DNA of 64,000 nucleotides from Pontibacter ruber (GCF_023630205.1 NZ_JALPRR010000005.1:123722-187721), one strand, 5' to 3'. Counted from the stretch's first letter, positions 51,824-59,859 are shown. Translations and numbers: made by a program. Notes: generated from the sequence alone by a model not told the origin.

Positions 51824-53158
51824 ATGAAATCTATCCTCATAAAGAACGCCCAACTCGTTAACGAAGGAAGTATAACCACTGCCGATGTTCTGGTAAAAGA
51901 CGGACGCATTGCACAGATTGGCCAAGGGATAACTGCCCAGGTCGACGAAACCATTGATGCCACCGGCCTGCACCTGCTGCCCGGCGTGATCGATGACCAG
52001 GTGCACTTCCGGGAACCGGGCCTGACGCACAAAGCAACGATAGCTACTGAAGCGCGTGCGGCTGTAGCGGGTGGTACCACTTCGTTTATGGAGATGCCCA
52101 ACACGGTTCCCAACACGGTAACGCAGGAGCTACTGGAGGATAAGTATAAAATTGCCGCCGAGACCTCGCTGGCCAACTACTCCTTCTATATGGGCGCCAC
52201 CAACGACAACCTGTCGGAGGTGCTGCTGACCAACCCGAATACGGTGTGTGGTATCAAGATCTTTATGGGATCTTCCACGGGGAACATGCTGGTGGATAAC
52301 GAGCAGACGCTGGAGCAGATCTTCTCCAGAGCCAAACTGCCCATTGCCGTGCATTGCGAAGACGAGCAGACCATCCGCGACAACATGGCGCTGTATGAAG
52401 AGAAGTATGGCGACGACATCCCGGTGAAGTGTCACCCGGAGATCCGCAACGAGGCTGCCTGCTTTAAATCGTCTTTCCTGGCCGTGAAGCTGGCTGAGAA
52501 GTTTAACACTCGCCTGCACATCCTGCACATCTCCACCGAAGAAGAACTGAAGCTGTTCCGCAACGACATTCCGCTGGAGCAAAAGCGCATTACCGCCGAA
52601 GTATGTGTGCACCACCTGTGGTTCGACAAGGAGGACTATGATACCTTCGGCACGCAGATCAAGTGCAACCCGGCAGTGAAGGAGGCGCGCCACAAAAAAG
52701 GCCTGCTACAGGGCTTGTTGGAAAATAAACTCGATGTGATTGCCACTGACCATGCCCCGCACTTGTGGGAAGAGAAGCAGAGCAAGTATAAACAGGCGCC
52801 GTCTGGAGTGCCGCTGGTGCAGCACTCGCTGCAGATGATGCTGGAGTTCGTAAAACAAGGCAAACTGACGCTGGAGAAGATAGTAGAGAAAATGAGCCAT
52901 GCGCCGGCCATACTTTTTAACGTGCGTGAGCGGGGTTACATCCGCGAAGGCTACTGGGCCGACCTGGTGCTGGTAGACCTGAATAAGCCGTATACCGTGA
53001 CCAAAGATAACACCTACTACAAGTGCGGTTGGTCGCCGTTTGAAGGTCATACTTTTAATTCGACTATAGCCCATACGATAGTTTCGGGGCACTTAGCTTA
53101 TAGCGAAGGTGCTTTTGATGAGAGCAAGAAAGGGGAGAGGATGTTGTTTGACAGGTAG
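51824..53158 (+). CDS. pyrC: dihydroorotase
   Basis: Amidohydrolase that closes carbamoyl aspartate to dihydroorotate in pyrimidine synthesis. 444 residues from ATG 51824. Recognised by GVIDDQVHFREPGLTHKATIATEARAAVAGG, GIKIFMGSSTGN (with the Lys that would be carboxylated), IAVHCEDE, LHILHIST, and VIATDHAPHLWEEK. The usual first metal motif HxH reads Q59-V60-H61 here, a form I know from Bacteroidota dihydroorotases. The next gene starts one base after its stop. Confidence 0.92.
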   Translation: MKSILIKNAQLVNEGSITTADVLVKDGRIAQIGQGITAQVDETIDATGLHLLPGVIDDQVHFREPGLTHKATIATEARAAVAGGTTSFMEMPNTVPNTVTQELLEDKYKIAAETSLANYSFYMGATNDNLSEVLLTNPNTVCGIKIFMGSSTGNMLVDNEQTLEQIFSRAKLPIAVHCEDEQTIRDNMALYEEKYGDDIPVKCHPEIRNEAACFKSSFLAVKLAEKFNTRLHILHISTEEELKLFRNDIPLEQKRITAEVCVHHLWFDKEDYDTFGTQIKCNPAVKEARHKKGLLQGLLENKLDVIATDHAPHLWEEKQSKYKQAPSGVPLVQHSLQMMLEFVKQGKLTLEKIVEKMSHAPAILFNVRERGYIREGYWADLVLVDLNKPYTVTKDNTYYKCGWSPFEGHTFNSTIAHTIVSGHLAYSEGAFDESKKGERMLFDR

Positions 53159-53159
53159 T

Positions 53160-53528
53160 ATGGAGCTAGAGCGATTTAAAGAACTGCATGCCCGGTTTTT
53201 TGGGAAAAAGCTGCCGGAGGAGGTATTAGCTTCAGAGGAGTATGAGGCCTATGAGGAGGCCATACACGAAGATGAAGCCTTCTACAATTGGGCAACAGCA
53301 GAAAAGCTAAAAGCCAAAGGCTTTGACTACGAAAGCTACTGCTGTATGATGATGGCCGACAAAGTATACGAGAGCCTGGATGAGGACGGGGAGATCAGGT
53401 ATGACGACCCGGAGGTGGTCATCAATAAGTGGGACGCAGGGCTTTACGGTATACCGGTACACAACGGCGGCGCCACCATGGTGGTGATTAACTACTGCCC
53501 CTGGTGCGGTACAAAGCTGAATAAGTAA
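53160..53528 (+). CDS. small protein with C-terminal CxxC (122 aa)
   Basis: 122 residues from ATG 53160, one base past the pyrC stop, so translationally coupled to it. Acidic and helical N-terminal part (RFFGKKLPEEVLASEEYEAYEEAIHEDEAFYNW), then YESYCCMMMADKVYESL and a C terminus VVINYCPWCGTKLNK that looks like one half of a zinc ribbon; with CC at about 58-59 a four-Cys site is possible. It resembles small DUF proteins ending in YCPWCGxKL (DUF6980-like). Function unknown; no reason to tie it to pyrimidine synthesis beyond position. Confidence 0.82.
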   Translation: MELERFKELHARFFGKKLPEEVLASEEYEAYEEAIHEDEAFYNWATAEKLKAKGFDYESYCCMMMADKVYESLDEDGEIRYDDPEVVINKWDAGLYGIPVHNGGATMVVINYCPWCGTKLNK

Positions 53529-53538
53529 GCCTTTCCCA

Positions 53539-53570
53539 GTATGGCGCGAGCGTTCACGCTCGTGCCATAC
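53539..53570. repeat. 14-base-stem inverted repeat
   Basis: GTATGGCGCGAGCG, loop TTCA, CGCTCGTGCCATAC; one G-T pair. It starts 11 bases after a gene end, but lacks a T tract, so a REP-like element is more likely than a terminator. Confidence 0.75.
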
Positions 53571-53672
53571 TATAGTTGGGCCTCCGGCCCGGCTGGGTCT
53601 GAGACTCGAATTTATAGTTTGGACACGAGTTGCAAATCCATGTCAGCGAAAGGCTGAGTAAGTAATAAGGTA

Positions 53673-53798
53673 TGCCCTCGCTCGCGTCCCGCGAGTGTGA
53701 GGCATAGGGTGGCGTCCCGCCACGTTTTAAAATAATATCATACTATAGCGGCCAGAGTCCGCATAATAGTGCACACTCGCGGGACGCGAGCGAGGGCA
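53673..53798. repeat. perfect 27-base inverted repeat flanking 72 bases
   Basis: Left arm 53673-53699 (begins TGCCCTCGCTCGCGTCCCGC), right arm 53772-53798 is its exact complement. Each arm contains its own hairpin CTCGCG-TCC-CGCGAG, and the spacer holds GTGGCG-TCC-CGCCAC. REPIN-like architecture. Confidence 0.85.
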
Positions 53799-53805
53799 AT
53801 AGGAA

Positions 53806-53832
53806 AATTCCCCTCCTCGGAGGGGTGGGTTT
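53806..53832 (+). repeat. G-rich intergenic repeat, copy C
   Basis: AATTCCCCTCCTCGGAGGGG then TGGGTTT, abutting the 27-base inverted repeat; same family as copies A and B. Confidence 0.75.
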
Positions 53833-53934
53833 CTTAGCGAAATTTTAATAATAGCAACTCGCTTTGCTTTAATGGATTAGCTTTTTAAAGCGAAAATACC
53901 TGAAATTTTTTAACCAAAAAATGCGTATCAGGTA

Positions 53935-53964
53935 TTGTAAATAAGAAAACGGCACGTATATTTG
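53935..53964 (+). promoter_or_regulatory. promoter of tRNA-His
   Basis: TTG (53935-53937), 19-base spacer, TATATTTG (53957-53964): exact consensus. Transcription should start about 53970, just before the tRNA. Confidence 0.8.
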
Positions 53965-53983
53965 CATTCTCAAACGAGACACG

Positions 53984-54060
53984 GTGGTTGTAGCTCAGTC
54001 GGTTAGAGCACCAGATTGTGATTCTGGGGGTCGTGGGTTCGAGCCCCATCTTCCACCCCA
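53984..54060 (+). tRNA. tRNA-His (anticodon GTG)
   Basis: Cloverleaf: D stem GCTC/GAGC, anticodon stem CCAGA/TCTGG with loop TTGTGAT (anticodon GTG), T stem GTGGG/CCCAT with TTCGAGC, CCA encoded. An encoded G at 53983 opposes the discriminator C, the extra G-1 typical of tRNA-His. In the acceptor stem GTGGTTG/CTTCCAC the fifth and sixth pairs are T-T mismatches. Confidence 0.95.
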
Positions 54061-54092
54061 AGCCCTTGAAGCAAACCTTCAGGGGCTTTTTT
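54061..54092 (+). terminator. terminator of tRNA-His
   Basis: AGCCCTTGAAG pairs with CTTCAGGGGCT (one G-T), then six T; begins on the base after CCA. Confidence 0.9.
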
Positions 54093-54228
54093 ATTTACCT
54101 GAATTGCTAAATTGTTGAAAGGTTAAATTGTTACTCAGCAACAAATAACAACTATTTTAGCAGAAGCCGATTGCTGGTAAGAATGTGCGGCTACAAGAGG
54201 AGTAGATGAAAGTTTATACTTCACCCTC

Positions 54229-54260
54229 ATTCGTAATTCATAATTCGTAATTCATAATTA
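54229..54260. repeat. AATTCGTAATTCAT tandem repeat before pfkB-type gene
   Basis: ATTCGTAATTCATA repeated twice, ending 7 bases before the start codon. The same element is at 61695-61730 before tsaB. Confidence 0.75.
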
Positions 54261-54267
54261 AAAAGAT

Positions 54268-55191
54268 ATGAGCTTAGTAGTAGTTGGTTCGATGGCGTTC
54301 GACGCGCTGGAGACTCCCTTCGGAAAAACAGACAAAATCGTAGGCGGCGCCGCTACCTATATTTCTTTGTCGGCTTCTTATTTTGTGAAGCCCGTGAATG
54401 TGGTATCAGTAGTGGGTGGTGATTTTGACCAGGACCACATCCAGCTGATGCACCAGCGCAACATCAGCACCGAAGGCGTGCAGGTAAAGGAGAATGAGAA
54501 GTCTTTCTTCTGGTCCGGCCGCTATTTTAACGACATGAACAGCCGTGAGACGCTTGTTACCGAGCTAAACGTGCTGGGCGACTTCGACCCGATCATACCG
54601 GAAAGCTACCAGGGCTGCGAGTTCCTGATGCTGGGCAACCTGGCCCCGCAGGTACAGCGCACCGTGATTGAGCGCCTGAACAACCGTCCGAAGCTGATCG
54701 TGATGGATACCATGAACTTCTGGATGGACATTGCCCTGGACGAACTGAAGCAGACAATGGCGCTGGTGGATGTGCTTTCCATCAACGACGAAGAGGCGCG
54801 CCAGCTGAGCGGTGAATATTCGCTGGTGAAGGCTGCCCGTAAGATCATGGCCATGGGACCAAAATTCCTGATCATCAAGAAAGGCGAGCATGGAGCCCTG
54901 CTGTTTAACGACGACAAAGTGTTCTTTGCGCCAGCCCTGCCACTGGAAGAGGTATTTGACCCAACCGGTGCCGGCGATACGTTTGCAGGTGGTTTTATCG
55001 GCTACATTGCCGCTACAGGCGATATAAGCTTCGAAAACATGAAGCGTGCCGTGATCCACGGATCGGCCTTGGCCTCGTTCTGTGTTGAGAAATTCGGCAC
55101 CGAGCGCCTGAAGAACCTGAGCCAGGAAGAAATCGACAACCGCGTGCAGCAGTTCGTGAACCTTGTGCAGTTCGAATCGCAGGTTGTGTAA
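54268..55191 (+). CDS. PfkB-family sugar or nucleoside kinase
   Basis: 307-residue ribokinase-fold kinase. The first family signature is VGGAATYISLSASYFVKPVNVVSVVGGDF, the second DPTGAGDTFAGGFIGYIA with the catalytic Asp of GAGD and the anion hole; MAFDALETPFGKTDKIVGG is the substrate-binding start. The sequence is of the adenosine kinase/ribokinase type; the substrate cannot be decided. Cytosolic. Preceded by an AT-rich repeat instead of a recognisable promoter; followed by two AAGTATA copies and a terminator. Confidence 0.92.
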   Translation: MSLVVVGSMAFDALETPFGKTDKIVGGAATYISLSASYFVKPVNVVSVVGGDFDQDHIQLMHQRNISTEGVQVKENEKSFFWSGRYFNDMNSRETLVTELNVLGDFDPIIPESYQGCEFLMLGNLAPQVQRTVIERLNNRPKLIVMDTMNFWMDIALDELKQTMALVDVLSINDEEARQLSGEYSLVKAARKIMAMGPKFLIIKKGEHGALLFNDDKVFFAPALPLEEVFDPTGAGDTFAGGFIGYIAATGDISFENMKRAVIHGSALASFCVEKFGTERLKNLSQEEIDNRVQQFVNLVQFESQVV

Positions 55192-55198
55192 GTATAAA

Positions 55199-55246
55199 GA
55201 AAGTATAAAATAAAAAGCCGCTCTGTTCAGGAGCGGCTTTTTTTAT
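55199..55246. terminator. bidirectional terminator after the PfkB kinase
   Basis: AAAAGCCGCTC pairs with GAGCGGCTTTT (loop TGTTCAG), preceded by AAAGTATAAAATAA. Convergent genes on both sides. Confidence 0.9.
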
Positions 55247-55623
55247 TGTTGTTGCCTAAGCCATAGTTTGGCCTCGATGATATCTTCAAAATACTTGATG
55301 TTGATCATGTTCTCCTGTATGGCGGCTTTGTTGCTCTGCTCCATGCTCATCTTGCCAAATACGTCGGCAGGCACCAGGAAAGCTATGTAGCGTACATGCA
55401 GCTCTTTCGCCTTCGGAAACCATACTTCGTCAAGCCATTGCTGGTTCTCCTGCGGCATTACCTTCAAACCACTCGTATCAGCCAGAATTTTATTCGCGTT
55501 ATGCTCCTCCAGCACAGCCAGCGTGCCCAGTGCTATCTCCCGGAACACATCAGGTTTAAGGAAGCCTGTGTAGACCGAAACCGCCGCCTGAATTCCCGGA
55601 TCAAAATAGTAAGTAGTAAGCAT
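55243..55623 (-). CDS. STAS/SpoIIAA-like protein (126 aa)
   Basis: 126 residues, cytosolic. The alternating pattern YYFDPGIQAAVSVYTGFLKPDVFREIALGTLAVLEEHNANKILADTSGLKVMPQENQQWL fits a STAS/SpoIIAA-like fold of the kind found in many Cytophagales, where a short protein combines a beta sheet with helices and an Asp-containing loop (LADTSGL). Some such proteins are phosphorylated switches, but no conserved Ser can be assigned. Role unknown. Convergent with the PfkB kinase. Confidence 0.82.
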   Translation of the reverse strand: MLTTYYFDPGIQAAVSVYTGFLKPDVFREIALGTLAVLEEHNANKILADTSGLKVMPQENQQWLDEVWFPKAKELHVRYIAFLVPADVFGKMSMEQSNKAAIQENMINIKYFEDIIEAKLWLRQQQ

Positions 55624-55832
55624 AAGTTAAAAGTATGGACGTATTGCAAGGGTATGAAGATTCTAATGTAGGTAAACCACCGATAAGTATAAAATATTAA
55701 GTAAAAATACTTAGAAGGTATAATACGCAGATGTGTTGTAAGAGCTGCCTGTGCGTGTTTACTTTTTATACTTTGAAACAAAGAATTGCCGCCCAGGGTA
55801 AAAAGGAGGGTAACTAACAGAAGGGAAAGATC

Positions 55833-56003
55833 ATGAATGAGAATAAGAATCCAATGAAAGGCAAGAAAGGTCAGGAAGATCCAACCAACAAAGTAAAAAC
55901 GGATCCTACGCATAAAGTGCAGCAGACAGAAGACAGCAAAGTGCAAAACCCGAACCGTAACCTGGCACAAGGAGGTAACAACATGCCTTTGAAGAAGAAA
56001 TAA
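55833..56003 (+). CDS. small hydrophilic protein (56 aa)
   Basis: 56 codons: MNENKNPMKGKKGQEDPTNK, then a chain rich in Asn, Gln, Lys and Thr, ending MPLKKK. No hydrophobic core, so probably disordered; unlike a chance frame it has AAGGGAAAG 7 bases upstream of the ATG and a terminator 20 bases after the stop. This looks like one of the small stress-type disordered proteins of Cytophagales, but I do not recognise a family. Confidence 0.65.
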   Translation: MNENKNPMKGKKGQEDPTNKVKTDPTHKVQQTEDSKVQNPNRNLAQGGNNMPLKKK

Positions 56004-56022
56004 AAAGATAAGCTCCATGTAT

Positions 56023-56054
56023 AAAAGAGGAAAGCCCACCAGCTTTCCTCTTTT
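56023..56054 (+). terminator. terminator after the 56-aa gene
   Basis: AAAAGAGGAAAGC pairs perfectly with GCTTTCCTCTTTT around 6 bases. Confidence 0.88.
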
Positions 56055-56112
56055 TGTTTTCGTGCAAATCCGCACATCTTTCTATCTTTACCCTCCGCAC
56101 AAACAGTTCTCC

Positions 56113-57348
56113 ATGCAGGAAACAGATATATGTATAGTTGGGGCCGGGCCGGGTGGCGCAACCGCTGCCCTGCACCTGGCGCAGCAGGGTATCCCTTCGT
56201 TGTTGATCGATAAAGCCGTTTTCCCGCGTGACAAGATTTGCGGTGATGCGCTCAGCGGCAAAGTGGTGAGCGAACTGAAGCGTATACACCCGGAATTACC
56301 GGAGCGCCTGAGCCAGCAGCCGGTGCAACTGCCCTCCTGGGGAATCCATTTTATATCACCTGCCGGTCACAAGCTCAGCGTGCCGTTCAAGTATAACTAC
56401 AACTCCGCACACGACACGCCCTCCGGTTACATTGCCAAAAGGGTAGACTTTGATAACTTTCTGATTGAGGAGGTAAAGAAAAGACCGGAGATCACGTTGC
56501 TGGAAGGCATGGATATTTCTTCTTATACCCGCGAAAACGGCCAAATCAGGCTGTCCGACAGCAGCGGAAGTATAAATATCAGCACCAAGCTGCTCATTGC
56601 CGCCAACGGCGCGCATTCCTCTTTCTCCAGGCACATAGCTGGTATCAAGCAGGAGCCGGAGCATTACTGTGCCGGGTTGCGGGCCTACTACAAGAACGTG
56701 TCGGGGCTGGATCAGGACAACTTCATTGAGCTGCACTTCTTCAAAGATTTTCTGCCAGGTTATTTCTGGATATTTCCGCTGCCGGATGGGTATGCGAACG
56801 TGGGCGTGGGTATGTTGAGCGAAGCCGTGAGCAAACGCAAAATAAACCTGAAGCGCGAGATGCTGCGCATGATCGCCGAGCACCCGGAACTTAAAAAACG
56901 CTTTGCCAACGCCGAGCTGGTAGGCGACATCAAAGGGTATGGTTTGCCGCTGGGTTCTAAAAAGCGCACGATCTCCGGCGACAATTACATGCTGGTAGGC
57001 GATGCCGCCTCGCTGATTGATCCCTTTACCGGTGAAGGCGTAAGCAACGCCATGATCAGCGGCCGCTGGGCAGCTACACAGGCGGCACAATGCCTGGTAC
57101 AGAGCAACTTCTCCGCTGATTTTATCCAGGCTTATGATAAAGCCGTTTACAACCGACTCTGGAAAGAATTGAAGCTAAGCCGCCAGATGCAACGCCTCCT
57201 CGACTACCCGTGGCTGTTTAACCAGGTGGCTAACAAAGCCGCCACAAACAAAGCCCTCGCCGAAACCATTTCCTGCATGTTCACCGACCTGGACCTGCGC
57301 GAAAGGCTCAAGCAACCGTCGTTCTATATGAAGCTGCTTTTTAATTAG
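56113..57348 (+). CDS. geranylgeranyl reductase-family FAD oxidoreductase
   Basis: 411 residues from ATG 56113. The FAD-binding Rossmann motif ICIVGAGPGGATAALHLAQQG opens the protein; FPRDKICGDALSG carries the family's conserved Cys-Gly-Asp; the second FAD contact is MLVGDAASLIDPFTGEGVSNAM. The family reduces isoprenoid chains or hydroxylates aromatic compounds; the actual substrate is not evident. The longer frame to 56017 runs into the terminator of the preceding gene and is not used. A TATCTTTA near-match -7 box is at 56083-56090. Confidence 0.9.
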   Translation: MQETDICIVGAGPGGATAALHLAQQGIPSLLIDKAVFPRDKICGDALSGKVVSELKRIHPELPERLSQQPVQLPSWGIHFISPAGHKLSVPFKYNYNSAHDTPSGYIAKRVDFDNFLIEEVKKRPEITLLEGMDISSYTRENGQIRLSDSSGSINISTKLLIAANGAHSSFSRHIAGIKQEPEHYCAGLRAYYKNVSGLDQDNFIELHFFKDFLPGYFWIFPLPDGYANVGVGMLSEAVSKRKINLKREMLRMIAEHPELKKRFANAELVGDIKGYGLPLGSKKRTISGDNYMLVGDAASLIDPFTGEGVSNAMISGRWAATQAAQCLVQSNFSADFIQAYDKAVYNRLWKELKLSRQMQRLLDYPWLFNQVANKAATNKALAETISCMFTDLDLRERLKQPSFYMKLLFN

Positions 57349-57369
57349 AGTACAGGGCGAGGAGGCTGG

Positions 57370-59088
57370 CTAAAACTCCTGCTTCAGCCATAGTTTAAAG
57401 TTCTGCTTTTCCGCTTCCGTGGCGTCTGCTCTTTTGGCGATCGTATACTTTGGGTAGAAGGTTCTCTTATCAGCCTGCAGCAGCACCGTCAGCAGTTGCT
57501 TGTTGCGGAACAGTGTGAGCGTAATCAGGGAAATATCCTCCGTGAGCAGTGCCTGCAGGTTCTGCTCCAGCTTCCGACTGTTCACGGCGATCAGCTCATC
57601 GTCTATACTTAGCGCGGTGCTGGCCGGAGAGCCGGGAGCAATGCCCGCCACTTTTATACTTTGGTTCTCGGTAGTAGTCTTAAATCCGAAGAAGCGTTTG
57701 TGCAGCAGCGGGTTTGCCGTTTCCTGCAAGGTGCAGCCAACGTAGCGAAGCGCCTCATCCAGGGCCTGTTCTATAGGCGCAGTGCCATAAATAAACTGCT
57801 CAAAGTATGGCGTAAAATCGCTGCCTGCTACCTCGCTTACCAGCTGCGCGTAATCCTCTGAAGTATAGCCAATCCCTTTCTTGCCAAAATCCTGCCACAG
57901 GCACACCATCACCTGGTCCAGGTTAGCGCGGTTGTTAGTGGCTTTTCTGAGTTGCAGGTCCAGCAACAGGGCGGTGAGGGCACCTTTCACATAGATAGAT
58001 ACTTTGCGGTCCGGGATGCCGGGTTTGTAGCCGTCCAGCCACAGGTCGAAGGAGGACTCGGCAAGAGAAAGATTCTGATGGCCGAAGTCGGCGTAGTAGC
58101 GTTGCAGCGTGTTGTTCAGCTCCTCGAAATACTGCTCTGCGGTAAAGAAGCCGGAGCGGGCAAGTATAAAATCGCCGTAGTAGGTTGTCAGGCCCTCCAC
58201 CACATAGCCGGTACGGAAGTAATTCTCTTTAGTGTAATCATACGGGTGCATTTCCGCAGGACGAATCTTCTTGATGTTCCACGTGTGGAAGAGCTCATGC
58301 GAGCTCACGCCCACAAACTCCTTGTACAGGCTTGGTAACATCAGTTGCTCACCGGGCCCCAGTGTGATCACGGTGGAGTTGCTGTGCTCCACCCCGTGGT
58401 AAAACCGGTAAGGTAGTATCTCGTTCAGGTAATGGTACTCCGTTACCGGGAAATCCCCGAAAAGCTCGAGTTGCTCTTTGGTAAAGTCCTCAAAATCGTG
58501 CCTTATCTTTTCCCAATCCGGCTGGCAATCGCCCTGTATCCAGATGTAAAAGGGTATGCCGGCTACATCATACTTTGTTTGCTTCAGAGAGGCACTCGCA
58601 ATCAAAGGGCTGTCCACCAGTTCGTCGTAATCTTTTGCAAGCAGTATGTGAGGATCTGTTGCTTTCAGGCCGCAGGCAAGCTGCCAGTGCTTTTGTATAG
58701 CAAGTATGAGCTGACAAGGCTCGTGCTCGCGGCCCACTACCGCCATCATGCAGTTGATCGGGTTTAGGTAGAGCTGCGTTTCATCCAGCCAGGAGCCGCC
58801 CCCGTCCATCTGCCGCGCATAGAAAGTATAGCTGATGTTTATACTTGCTGCGCCACCCGTTTTTATCCGCCACCGGTCTTTCAATACTTTCTCCGCTAAC
58901 AATGGCTGTCCATCGGCAGTGGCGGCAAACTGCTGTATCTTCTGGGCAAAGTGTTGCAGTTCGTAGCGCCCCGGGCGCCAGGCGGGCAGCTGTAAGTATA
59001 GCTCCTGTTGGGTGTTTTCTGTTACCACTATCTCAATAGTGAGGTAGTGGGAGAGGGGATTGGTATATGAAACGTGGTACTGTATCAT
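57370..59088 (-). CDS. M61-family glycyl aminopeptidase with PDZ domain
   Basis: 572 residues from ATG 59088 (MIQYHVSYTNPLSHYLTIEI), with an N-terminal beta domain (about 1-160), a gluzincin catalytic domain with zinc site HELFHTW (H264-E265, H268) and the downstream Glu in GYVVEGLTTYYGDF, and a C-terminal PDZ (KVAGIAPGSPASTALSIDDELIAVNSRKL). Matches the PDZ-containing M61 peptidases that release N-terminal Gly or Ala. No clear signal peptide, so cytosolic. The frame extends to 59298 but this overlaps the rpmH promoter and gene. Confidence 0.93.
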   Translation of the reverse strand: MIQYHVSYTNPLSHYLTIEIVVTENTQQELYLQLPAWRPGRYELQHFAQKIQQFAATADGQPLLAEKVLKDRWRIKTGGAASINISYTFYARQMDGGGSWLDETQLYLNPINCMMAVVGREHEPCQLILAIQKHWQLACGLKATDPHILLAKDYDELVDSPLIASASLKQTKYDVAGIPFYIWIQGDCQPDWEKIRHDFEDFTKEQLELFGDFPVTEYHYLNEILPYRFYHGVEHSNSTVITLGPGEQLMLPSLYKEFVGVSSHELFHTWNIKKIRPAEMHPYDYTKENYFRTGYVVEGLTTYYGDFILARSGFFTAEQYFEELNNTLQRYYADFGHQNLSLAESSFDLWLDGYKPGIPDRKVSIYVKGALTALLLDLQLRKATNNRANLDQVMVCLWQDFGKKGIGYTSEDYAQLVSEVAGSDFTPYFEQFIYGTAPIEQALDEALRYVGCTLQETANPLLHKRFFGFKTTTENQSIKVAGIAPGSPASTALSIDDELIAVNSRKLEQNLQALLTEDISLITLTLFRNKQLLTVLLQADKRTFYPKYTIAKRADATEAEKQNFKLWLKQEF

Positions 59089-59192
59089 GCGCGGTACTGG
59101 TGTTAAATGCAGTAAAAGAGGCCTTTGCAGCTGATTTAACGCTGTTTTAGCTTCTGTTGATGATCTTTTTTTAAATATTACTTGGGTTGACT

Positions 59193-59222
59193 TTGCTAAT
59201 TTACAAAAGGTTACTAATTTTG
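59193..59222 (+). promoter_or_regulatory. rpmH-rnpA promoter
   Basis: TTG (59193-59195), 19-base spacer, TAATTTTG (59215-59222): exact consensus, 28 bases before the rpmH ATG. Confidence 0.8.
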
Positions 59223-59250
59223 CAGGCCATAATAAAACCATTGGCAGACG

Positions 59251-59409
59251 ATGAAAAGAACATTCCAGCCTTCTCAGAGAAAAAGAAGAAACAAGCACGG
59301 TTTCAGATCTAGAATGGAAACCGCTAACGGTAGAAGAGTACTAGCTAGCAGAAGAGCTAAAGGCAGAAAGAAACTTACTGTTTCTGACGAGAGAAGACAC
59401 AAGGCTTAA
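59251..59409 (+). CDS. rpmH: 50S ribosomal protein L34
   Basis: 52 residues: MKRTFQPSQRKRRNKHGFRS and RMETANGRRVLASRRAKGRK, then KLTVSDERRHKA. This is the invariant core of L34, a small basic protein of the large subunit. It is followed 45 bases later by rnpA, the usual arrangement, and preceded by an exact consensus promoter. The C-terminal tail VSDERRHKA is longer than in E. coli, as usual for Bacteroidota. Confidence 0.98.
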   Translation: MKRTFQPSQRKRRNKHGFRSRMETANGRRVLASRRAKGRKKLTVSDERRHKA

Positions 59410-59454
59410 TCCTTATTAGGTAGCGCTTTGCTCAGCCCGGAGCCGCTCAAGCAG

Positions 59455-59859
59455 ATGGATCCAGCTAACGATACAAACGCAGAGCACTCAACTTCCTATA
59501 CATTTTCGAAAGAAGAACGCTTGTGCAGTAAGCGCTTAATCTCGCAGCTGTTCAGCAAGGGTTCTTCTTTTAATTTGTATCCGTTACGCTTTGTTTATTA
59601 CACCCCGCAGGATCTACTGCCGGGGCAAACGCAGCTGTTAATTTCGGTGTCGAAACGCTATTACAAGCGTGCCTCCGACCGTAACCGCTTAAAGCGGCAA
59701 ATACGTGAGGCTTACCGCCTTAACAAGCAGCTTCTCGCACAGCACAAGGACCAGGCCCCCCGCCTCCTTGCCATATTATATATAGGTAAGGAAAAAAAAT
59801 CCTTTGACACAATTCAAAAAAAACTAATTTCCGGTTTGGAACGTTGTCTGAGTAAGTAG
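59455..59859 (+). CDS. rnpA: ribonuclease P protein component
   Basis: Protein subunit that helps the RNase P RNA to mature tRNA 5' ends. 134 residues from ATG 59455; a TTG at 59428 would add nine residues with no family sequence. Family pattern: FSKEERLCSKRLISQLFSKGSSF, then ISVSKRYYKRASDRNRLKRQIREAYR, which contains the RNR motif. Located in the classical rpmH-rnpA operon; yidD and yidC do not follow, as is common in Bacteroidota. Confidence 0.94.
   Translation: MDPANDTNAEHSTSYTFSKEERLCSKRLISQLFSKGSSFNLYPLRFVYYTPQDLLPGQTQLLISVSKRYYKRASDRNRLKRQIREAYRLNKQLLAQHKDQAPRLLAILYIGKEKKSFDTIQKKLISGLERCLSK

Noticed and set aside
57370..59298. 70-codon N-terminal extension of the M61 peptidase frame
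   Set aside because: It runs over the rpmH promoter and into rpmH; the family N terminus begins at 59088.
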